5,046 nucleotides of DNA. Origin: Spirochaetota bacterium (GTDB lineage Bacteria; Spirochaetota; UBA12135; COTS27; JAFLEE01). A model generated the notes under the pieces. That model saw only the letters and a program-made list of their open reading frames with translations. It did no database searches and was not told the origin of the DNA. Within the stretch, counting starts at the first letter, position 1. Every line of letters begins with the position of its first letter. The DNA lies in the NCBI GenBank assembly GCA_017302015.1, contig JAFLEE010000156.1:1-5046 (forward strand), written 5' to 3'. Both the position numbers and the translations under genes were made by a program. Below, one piece after another: positions 1 to 5,046 of this stretch.

Positions 1-1851
1 GGACGGGTCGCCCCCGACGCCACCTTCACCCAGGAGGAGACCCACGCCGCGGTGCTCATGGCGCGCCTGTGCGAACTCGCCGTGTACTCCCGCGAGCCGG
101 GCCTCCTCGCCACGCTCCTCGCCGGCGAATCGGCCTTCGACCGCGCCGTCGCCCTCTCGCTCGTGAACCTCTTCGGGGAGTTCCGCCGCCACCAGTTCAC
201 CACCCTCTTCCTCAAGGGCCTCCGGAGCGCGTTCCAGGGCAAACGCCCGCCCCCGCTTTTGCGCCGCCTCGCGCCGAAGGGATACCGGCCCCACCTGGAG
301 GCCCTCGACCGCCTGGCCCTGGCGCGGCGCCACGATGTCGCCCGCTTCCATTTGGCGCTGGCGCGGGTGCTGCCCGACCTGGTGAGGGCCACCGACGCGC
401 TCTTGGCGAAGAAGATCCTCAAGAACCTGCACCGGGCGGGAGAGGTCGACCCCGACCTCCTCGGCTCGGTGGACATCCCCGCTGAGCTCCGGGCCCTCAT
501 GGCGGGCCTCCCGGGCAACCTGGTGAGCCCCACCCGCGCGGTGCGGCGGGTGCGCATGCGACTGCGGGGCGGCCTCGGCAAGGTGCTCGACGAGTTCAGT
601 TTCCCGGGCATCGCCTCGGTCTTCTTCGGCGCGCTCTCCTTCGCCGCCTGCCGCAACCTCACCCGCCACCGCGCGGTGCACCGCGCCTTCGCGCGTTCCT
701 GGGGCTTGGATTGGCCGGCGCCGCGCGTGCTGTGGCTCACCGACACGTTCCACGACCATAACGGCGTCTCGCGCTTCCTCACCTCGCTCCACCGCGAAGC
801 CGTCGAACGCGGGCTCCCCATCGATTTCCTCATCTGCTCCTCGACGCGGGAGGGCGAGGCCCAACTCAAGGTGCTGAGGCCCTATTGCGAGTTCCGCCTC
901 GAGAAGTACCAGGACCAATTGGTGCGCCTCCCCAGCCTCCTGGAAGCCCATCGCCTCTTCGCCGAGGGCGGCTACGACCAGGTGGTCTCCTCCACCGAAT
1001 TCCCCATGGGCCTCGTCGCCCTCTACTTCAAGTTCGCCTTCCATGTGCCGGCGTGGCTCTATATGCACACCGATTGGCTCGACTTCGCGCGCAAGACCCT
1101 GAAACTCGACCCCGCGAGCATGGAGAGGGCCGAGAAACTCTTCCGCTTCCTCTACGGCCGGTTCAACGACATCTTCGTCCTCAACCGGGAGCACGAATCC
1201 TGGCTCACCGGAGCGGCCATGGGCTGCGCTCCCGATCGGGTCCACCGCACGGCCCATTGGGCCGATGCCTGCTTCACCCCGCGGCCCGACCGCCGCCGGG
1301 AACGTTTCGGCGCCCGGGAAGGCGAGCGGGTGCTCCTGTTCGCGGGGCGCATCAGCGATGAGAAGGGCGTTTTCGACCTGCCCCGGGTCTGGGCCGCGGC
1401 CCGGGAGCGCTTCCCCGCGACCCGCCTCGTGTTCGCCGGAACCGGCCCCGCCCTGGAGCGGATGAAGGACGCCTGCCCCGAGGCCGATTATCTCGGCTGG
1501 GTCGACCCCGGGGAACTCCCGGAGATCTACAGCAGCGCCGACCTGCTCCTCATGCCTTCCCGCTTCGACACCTTCGGCTGCGTGGTGCTCGAGGCGCTCT
1601 CGTGCGGCCTACCGGTCGTCGCCTACGATTCGAAGGGCCCCGGCGACATCATCGAGCACGGGAAGAGCGGCTACCTCGTGGAAGACCTCGCCTCCATGAC
1701 CCGCGCTTGCTTGGAATACCTGGAGAACCCCGCGCGGGACGGGGCGATGAAGGCCCACGCCGTGGAGCGAAGCGGGCACTTCACCGCCACGAAGATCATC
1801 GGGGGCCTGGTGCGGGATTTGGGCCTCGCGGCGCCCGGGACGCCCCCATGA
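1..1851 (+). CDS. GT4-type glycosyltransferase with long N-terminal extension (5' partial)
   Basis: Predicted retaining GT-B glycosyltransferase (GT4-like) that would transfer a sugar from a nucleotide donor, probably in cytoplasmic assembly of a surface glycan or glycolipid. Numbering from the first in-window codon gives 616 residues. Residues 1-235 are mostly helical, charged sequence that I do not recognise. The acceptor-side Rossmann half starts near 241 with WLTDTFHDHNGVS (245-257) and holds YMHTDW (354-359). The donor half starts near 443 with FAGRISDEKG (447-456; R450 and K455 fit phosphate-binding positions). It also has DTFGCVVLEA, with D523 and E531 forming a DX7E version of the EX7E motif, then GLPVVAYDSKGPGDII. 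The frame is open back to base 1. A GTG at 52 and an ATG at 58 are possible starts, but the AGGAGG at 32-37 is 14 or 20 bases away, too far for a good site, so the true start is probably upstream. The stop overlaps the next gene by ATGA. The GT domain is confident; acceptor and donor are unknown. Confidence 0.88.
   Translation, partial: GRVAPDATFTQEETHAAVLMARLCELAVYSREPGLLATLLAGESAFDRAVALSLVNLFGEFRRHQFTTLFLKGLRSAFQGKRPPPLLRRLAPKGYRPHLEALDRLALARRHDVARFHLALARVLPDLVRATDALLAKKILKNLHRAGEVDPDLLGSVDIPAELRALMAGLPGNLVSPTRAVRRVRMRLRGGLGKVLDEFSFPGIASVFFGALSFAACRNLTRHRAVHRAFARSWGLDWPAPRVLWLTDTFHDHNGVSRFLTSLHREAVERGLPIDFLICSSTREGEAQLKVLRPYCEFRLEKYQDQLVRLPSLLEAHRLFAEGGYDQVVSSTEFPMGLVALYFKFAFHVPAWLYMHTDWLDFARKTLKLDPASMERAEKLFRFLYGRFNDIFVLNREHESWLTGAAMGCAPDRVHRTAHWADACFTPRPDRRRERFGAREGERVLLFAGRISDEKGVFDLPRVWAAARERFPATRLVFAGTGPALERMKDACPEADYLGWVDPGELPEIYSSADLLLMPSRFDTFGCVVLEALSCGLPVVAYDSKGPGDIIEHGKSGYLVEDLASMTRACLEYLENPARDGAMKAHAVERSGHFTATKIIGGLVRDLGLAAPGTPP
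1848..1851 (+). other. ATGA stop/start overlap between the two glycosyltransferases
   Basis: The ATG of the second glycosyltransferase (1848-1850) overlaps the TGA of the first (1849-1851). No strong ribosome binding site precedes it (only GGGA at 1837-1840), which fits translational coupling in one transcript. The overlap is seen directly; the coupling is inferred. Confidence 0.85.
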
Positions 1852-3116
1852 AGCGCCCCGGCCGACTCCCCCCGTCGATCCTCCACCTCAGCGCCACCGA
1901 TTGGGAGGGCGGGGCGGCCCGCGCGGCGGTTCGCCTCCACCTCGCGCTGCGAGAGCTCGGGACGGAAAGCCGCATGCTGGTGCAGGACTCCCAAGGCATG
2001 GCCCCCGGCGTGCTCGGGCCCCGCACGCCGGCGGAGAAACTTCGCGCCCGCCTGGGACCCTACCTCGATCGGATCCTCCCCGCCCTCGCCGGCCAACGGC
2101 CGGGTACCATGTTCCATGCCGCCTGGCTCCCGGACGGCTTGCCGCGGCGCGTGCGGGAACTCGCCCCCGCCGTGGTCCATGCCCACTGGACGGGGCAGGG
2201 CTTCATGCGCCTCGAGAGCCTGGGCCGATTCGGCCGCCCCGCCATCCTCACGCTCCACGACCTTTGGGGTCTCACGGGGGGCTGCCATGTCGCGGGGCAT
2301 TGCCGCCGTTTCGAGGCGGGCTGCGGGCGTTGCCCCATGCTTCGCGGATGGCCCTGGGACTTGAGCAGACGAGTCGTCCTCAGGAAGCGGCGCGCTTGGC
2401 CCCGGACGCTCCGGGTGGTCGCCCCCAGTCGTTGGATGGCGGAAGAGGCCCGACGCAGCGCCGCGCTGCGCACGTCGGACATCCGGGTCATCCCCAATGG
2501 GCTCGATACGGCCCTGTTCCGACCGGTCGACAAGCGCCTGTCCCGTCGGGTCCTCGGGATGGACCCGGCCGCGGACCACGTCCTCTTCGGAGCCGTCAGG
2601 GCCTCGAGCGACGAGAACAAGGGCCTCCCCTCCCTGCGGAAGGCCTTGGAATACCTGGCGGCCCGTCGTCCGCGGCGGAAATCGCCCCCGCTTCACCTGA
2701 CGATTTTCGGCGCTTGGGCCCCTGAGACGGATTTGGCTTTCCCATTTCCCGTGACATGGCTCGGGCCCATCCGCGACGACCGCATCCTGGCCCTCGCCTA
2801 TGCCGCCGCCTCCTTGGTGGTCGTACCGTCCAAGTCGGAATCCTTCGGCCAGGTCGCCAGCGAGGCCCTCGCCTGCGGGACCCCGGTGGCCTGTTTCGAT
2901 ACCAGCGGCCTCAAGGACGTGGTGACGCACCGCGTGGACGGGTACCGGGCCAAACCGTTCGACCCCGAGGACCTCGCGGAGGGCATCGCCTGGTGCCTCA
3001 AAAACTCGGCCGCCCTCGGTCGCGCGGGGCGCAGGCGCGCCGAGTCCGACTTCGACCGGCGCCGCGTCGCCGAGGCCCACCGCGAACTCTATCTCGAGGC
3101 CCTCCGCGGCCCGTGA
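1848..3116 (+). CDS. GT4-family glycosyltransferase with TGGCH/Cys-cluster motif (WcaC-like subgroup)
   Basis: Predicted 422-residue retaining GT-B glycosyltransferase, a full-length size for GT4, probably cytoplasmic or membrane-peripheral. The N-terminal half opens with SILHLSATDWEGGAARAAVRLH (10-31), the usual GGAARAA entry of this subgroup. VHAHWTGQGF (110-119) and HDLWGLTGGCH (137-147) follow. Cysteines 146, 152, 159 and 162 form the C..C..CG.CP cluster that I recall from colanic-acid WcaC-like and related enzymes. The linker APSRWM (192-197) and VIPNGLDTALF (214-224) lead to the donor half: FGAVRASSDENKG (247-259, K258), FGAWAP (287-292), and ESFGQVASEALACGTPVA, with E331 and E339 as the EX7E pair. 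The start at 1848 was chosen because homologous sequence begins a few residues later and because it overlaps the previous stop as ATGA; the frame is open further upstream only as a shadow. Only a weak GGGA (1837-1840) lies ahead of it, so coupled translation is likely. Sugar and linkage cannot be read from sequence. Confidence 0.92.
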   Translation: MKRPGRLPPSILHLSATDWEGGAARAAVRLHLALRELGTESRMLVQDSQGMAPGVLGPRTPAEKLRARLGPYLDRILPALAGQRPGTMFHAAWLPDGLPRRVRELAPAVVHAHWTGQGFMRLESLGRFGRPAILTLHDLWGLTGGCHVAGHCRRFEAGCGRCPMLRGWPWDLSRRVVLRKRRAWPRTLRVVAPSRWMAEEARRSAALRTSDIRVIPNGLDTALFRPVDKRLSRRVLGMDPAADHVLFGAVRASSDENKGLPSLRKALEYLAARRPRRKSPPLHLTIFGAWAPETDLAFPFPVTWLGPIRDDRILALAYAAASLVVVPSKSESFGQVASEALACGTPVACFDTSGLKDVVTHRVDGYRAKPFDPEDLAEGIAWCLKNSAALGRAGRRRAESDFDRRRVAEAHRELYLEALRGP

Positions 3117-3127
3117 CCCGGGCCTTT
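3108..3127 (+). terminator. Possible weak terminator hairpin at the convergent junction
   Basis: GGCCCG (3108-3113) and CGGGCC (3119-3124) form a perfect six-pair GC stem around a five-base loop. The stem overlaps the stop codon of the second glycosyltransferase and is followed on the plus strand by only three T (3125-3127), which run into the end of the opposing gene. The short T run makes intrinsic termination uncertain. On the minus strand nothing like a T tract follows the stem, so it would serve the plus-strand unit if it works at all. In so GC-rich a sequence the stem could be chance. Confidence 0.3.
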
Positions 3128-4479
3128 CATTCTCCCGTCGCGGTTCCCGGCGTGTCCGACGCGCCTTTCCCTGGGGGGTCAAGGAGGGCCGCCAACATGA
3201 GGCCCGTGAGGCAGAACCCCACGGCATACACGGCCATGAGGAAATCGCGGAAGAGCCGGTCGCCGAGGCTGGCGAAGATCCCGGCGAGGAGCAGGAACCA
3301 AGCGGCCGATGCGGGGGAAGCCATGCCGCGCCATACCAGGCGGCAGGTCAGGAAGAAGAAGAGCCCCACGGCGGCGAGGCCGACCAACCCGCCGTGCATG
3401 AACTCGGAAAGGGGGAGGACGGATTCCCAGGTCTTATTCCCGCTCCAATTCATCAAGTAATTGAGTTCGAATTTTGCGGCATAATGCTTGTCGGAACCCC
3501 GGCCCCACCCCACTAGGAAGCGTTCCCATTCGCCCGCCGCGGCGGTCTTTTCGATCACCTGCACGCTCAGCCGGCCGATGCGCAGGCGCTCCGCGGAATC
3601 GTTGTTCATCTGGTCGAAGCTCCACCGCGCAGGGGTGGCGTAGAGCCCGATGGATTCGATGACCCGATTGGGGCCGCGGTATCCCCGCACCGAAAGGGCC
3701 GTCGCGAGGAACCCCGCGAGGAGGGCGAGGAAGAGCGCGAGGAGGAATTTCCTGGGGACGATCCGCCGCGCCCAGAGGGCGTAGAAAACGGCGCAGACGC
3801 CCAAGATCAGGGCGAGGAGCATGGACCGCCGCTTCGTCAGCCAAATGACCGCCAAAAAGACGGGGATCGAGACCCCGCAGAACGCGCGCACGGCCCAATG
3901 CCGCTGGCGGAAGGCCCACGCGCCCGCCGCGAAGATCGAGAAGGTGAGGAGGCTCCCCGTGTTGAAAATGATCCCCCAGGGTCCGGAGGCATTCCCGTCT
4001 TCGAGGTAATGGAGGATGGAGACCCCCGACCAGTACCAGCCGCCCACGACGAGGGCGGGGACGAGGGCGGCGAGCAGGGCCTGGCCCAGCGCCCGCCGCG
4101 GCGCCGGATCAAAAACGAGGGGAACCGCCAGCACGAGGGCGAAAAAGCCGTTGGCGAGGTAATGCCTGCGGTTGGCATCGTGGCCGGTGAGGACGGAGCC
4201 GGCCACGCCCGCCGCGCAATAGAGGACGATGGAGAGGACGAACGGATCGCGTAGGGTGCGGACCAGGGTGCCCCGGCGCAGCCCGTCGCCGATGGCCGTG
4301 ACGATGGCGAGGGCGTAGCAGATCTGGAACACGCTGATGGAGACCCAGGCGGAAAGCGTCCCGAGGAAGAGGAAGGCGAAGATGGCCACCCATGGGGCGC
4401 CGAACTCCCGGCGCCAGGCGCCGAATTGGTCCCGCAGGCTCGAGGGGAGGCGCGCGAGGGAAGCGATGGCCGGACTCAT
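3127..4479 (-). CDS. O-antigen ligase/polymerase-like (Wzy_C-type) polytopic membrane protein
   Basis: Predicted 450-residue inner-membrane protein resembling the O-antigen ligase / Wzy polymerase superfamily, whose members join or polymerise lipid-linked glycans on the periplasmic face. I see about eleven hydrophobic segments, near 30-45, 46-63, 80-97, 109-123, 131-149, 170-190, 198-214, 219-236, 244-262, 364-382 and 413-433, with another weaker one near 390-405. WLTKRRSMLLALILG (213-227) matches the family's SRGALLAL-type helix entrance. The large hydrophilic loop (about 263-362) has the usual order: arginines 265, 268 and 272, SAERLRIGRLSVQVIEK (295-311), then FLVGWGRGS (321-329), and it closes with SEFMHGGLVGL (358-368). 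The start at 4479 has a GGAG five bases upstream and overlaps the stop of the esterase gene as ATGA. The same frame stays open 183 codons further upstream, but that part is a low-complexity Arg/Pro/Ala shadow of the esterase. Ligase versus polymerase cannot be decided here. Confidence 0.85.
   Translation of the reverse strand: MSPAIASLARLPSSLRDQFGAWRREFGAPWVAIFAFLFLGTLSAWVSISVFQICYALAIVTAIGDGLRRGTLVRTLRDPFVLSIVLYCAAGVAGSVLTGHDANRRHYLANGFFALVLAVPLVFDPAPRRALGQALLAALVPALVVGGWYWSGVSILHYLEDGNASGPWGIIFNTGSLLTFSIFAAGAWAFRQRHWAVRAFCGVSIPVFLAVIWLTKRRSMLLALILGVCAVFYALWARRIVPRKFLLALFLALLAGFLATALSVRGYRGPNRVIESIGLYATPARWSFDQMNNDSAERLRIGRLSVQVIEKTAAAGEWERFLVGWGRGSDKHYAAKFELNYLMNWSGNKTWESVLPLSEFMHGGLVGLAAVGLFFFLTCRLVWRGMASPASAAWFLLLAGIFASLGDRLFRDFLMAVYAVGFCLTGLMLAALLDPPGKGASDTPGTATGE
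4476..4479 (-). other. ATGA stop/start overlap between esterase and ligase-like gene
   Basis: On the minus strand the ATG of the ligase-like gene (4479-4477) overlaps the TGA of the esterase gene (4478-4476). This is the same arrangement as in the plus-strand pair and implies that the two are co-transcribed and probably translationally coupled. Confidence 0.85.
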
Positions 4480-5046
4480 CGGGACTCCGTGGCGCCGTCG
4501 GCGCGCCCAAGGATGATCGCATGGGGCCCGGGGGGTTCCGTCCAGGGTTCGCGCTCGGGATCCAACCATTCCCGCGTCATGCGCGCGAAGGCCGCCTGCT
4601 CGGGGAGGAGCGACGGATGGTCGTGGTGCCCCGCGCTGAAGACGAAGAGGCGCTTGGGCCCGGCGAGGGCGTTGGCCACCGAGAATTGCCCGGGGGGCGG
4701 CACCGCCGGGTCGAAGAGCGCCGGGGCGCAGAGCACGGGGATGCGGATGCGCTTCGCCGCCGTGGCGGCGTCGTAATACGGGAGCACCTCCGTCACTTCG
4801 GGGTGGCCCCGGTGCCAGCGCCGCACGGATTCTCCGCTGCCGACGCAGGGGCACTCCAAGCGCACGGGGTGATTCCCAAAGGTGGGCACGACGAGTACGG
4901 CGCGGCGATAGCGCGCGTCCCAGGGCAGCATGAGGGCGCCCATGCCTCCCCCAAAACTTCCCCCCTCGTAGTACAGGCGGTCGGCCAGCCGCGGCCAGGT
5001 TTCGAGGAGCGCCGTCGCCGCGCTCCACAGGGAAGCGGCGCAGGGG
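4476..5046 (-). CDS. CE7-like acetyl esterase, alpha/beta hydrolase (5' partial)
   Basis: C-terminal 189 residues of a predicted serine esterase of the acetyl xylan esterase / cephalosporin-C deacetylase type (CE7, AXE1), which removes O-acetyl groups from sugars. Numbering from the first complete codon (5045-5043), the nucleophile elbow is GGSFGGG with Ser30 (codon 4958-4956). The central stretch reads LPYYDAATAAKRIRIPVLCAP, close to the family's YFDA.N.AKRI.CPVL pattern. The acid is Asp112 in LFDPAVPP (codon 4712-4710) and the base is probably His140 in AGHHDH (codon 4628-4626). The Ser-Asp spacing of 82 and Asp-His spacing of 28 agree with what I know of CE7 enzymes. The family's GGSQGG is GGSFGG here, with Phe replacing Gln. 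CE7 proteins are usually about 320 residues, so around 130 are missing beyond the window; any signal peptide would be there, so location is undecided. The final ~20 residues (PPGPHAIILGRADGATESR) lie beyond the expected fold. It is the upstream partner of the ligase-like gene. A more distant dienelactone-hydrolase-type esterase is the main alternative. Confidence 0.85.
   Translation of the reverse strand, partial: PCAASLWSAATALLETWPRLADRLYYEGGSFGGGMGALMLPWDARYRRAVLVVPTFGNHPVRLECPCVGSGESVRRWHRGHPEVTEVLPYYDAATAAKRIRIPVLCAPALFDPAVPPPGQFSVANALAGPKRLFVFSAGHHDHPSLLPEQAAFARMTREWLDPEREPWTEPPGPHAIILGRADGATESR
4485..4488 (-). promoter_or_regulatory. Ribosome binding site (GGAG) for the ligase-like gene
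   Basis: Reading the minus strand, GGAG ends five bases before the ATG at 4479, a normal Shine-Dalgarno spacing. It lies inside the end of the esterase coding sequence. Together with the ATGA overlap it decides the start codon against the longer open frame upstream. Confidence 0.6.

Noticed and set aside
32-60. AGGAGG at 32-37 as the ribosome binding site for a start at GTG 52 or ATG 58
   Set aside because: The spacing of 14 or 20 bases is too long, and the reading frame continues upstream to the window edge, so the purine run is more likely ordinary Glu-Glu coding sequence.
1602-1847. 82-codon upstream extension of the second glycosyltransferase frame
   Set aside because: It lies within the conserved C-terminal part of the first glycosyltransferase, and its translation is Arg/Pro-rich with no family match. 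The GT4 N-terminus begins just after the ATG at 1848.
1711-2659. Shared TTGGAATACCTGG near 1711 and near 2645 in the two glycosyltransferase genes
   Set aside because: Both copies encode LEYL in unrelated helices, and the identity does not extend further, so coincidence is the best reading.
1901-2725. 274-codon plus-strand frame inside the second glycosyltransferase
   Set aside because: It is a Pro/Arg/Gly-rich frame-shifted shadow with no recognisable motif.
1671-3227. 518-codon open frame on the minus strand opposite the second glycosyltransferase
   Set aside because: Its translation is Arg/Gly/Pro/Ala-rich with no domain, and the plus-strand frame has clear GT4 motifs throughout. Long antisense frames are expected at this GC content.
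3446-3463. Inverted repeat CAATT...AATTG
   Set aside because: It is a five-pair AT stem inside the coding sequence of the ligase-like gene, too short and poorly placed to be an operator or terminator.
4480-5028. 183-codon upstream extension of the ligase-like reading frame
   Set aside because: It overlaps the esterase gene in another frame and reads as low-complexity Arg/Pro/Ala sequence. The GGAG and ATGA overlap at 4479 mark the real start.

Overview
The window is a compact, GC-rich (roughly two-thirds G+C by eye), almost fully coding stretch of bacterial chromosome. It carries four protein genes in two convergent pairs and no RNA genes, mobile elements or CRISPR. All four fit cell-surface polysaccharide metabolism: two GT4-type glycosyltransferases, a polytopic O-antigen ligase/polymerase-like membrane protein and a CE7-type acetyl esterase. 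A high-GC, probably Gram-negative bacterium is likely. That rests mainly on the O-antigen-ligase-like protein, and nothing here fixes the phylum.

Layout. Plus strand: a glycosyltransferase gene is already open at base 1 (5' end outside the window) and ends at 1851. It overlaps by ATGA the second glycosyltransferase gene (1848-3116), which belongs to the subgroup with a TGGCH...C...CG.CP cysteine cluster. After a 10-base gap come two minus-strand genes that read towards it. These are an O-antigen ligase/Wzy-like protein (3127-4479) and, upstream of it in transcription, a CE7-like carbohydrate esterase (4476-5046, 5' end outside the window). This pair also overlaps by ATGA. A short GC-rich hairpin spans the convergent junction.

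How they may work together (inference). The glycosyltransferases would add sugars to a lipid-linked glycan on the cytoplasmic side of the inner membrane. The ligase/polymerase-like protein would act on the finished or repeating unit on the periplasmic side. The esterase could trim O-acetyl groups from that glycan or from an imported one. Both ATGA overlaps suggest translational coupling within each pair. No internal promoter is expected in the two tight junctions, so the promoters of both units probably lie outside the window.

The most interesting points are the long non-GT N-terminal region of the first glycosyltransferase, the cysteine cluster in the second, the coupling of a CE7 esterase to a ligase-like protein, and the apparent absence of the usual HN motif in that ligase-like protein.
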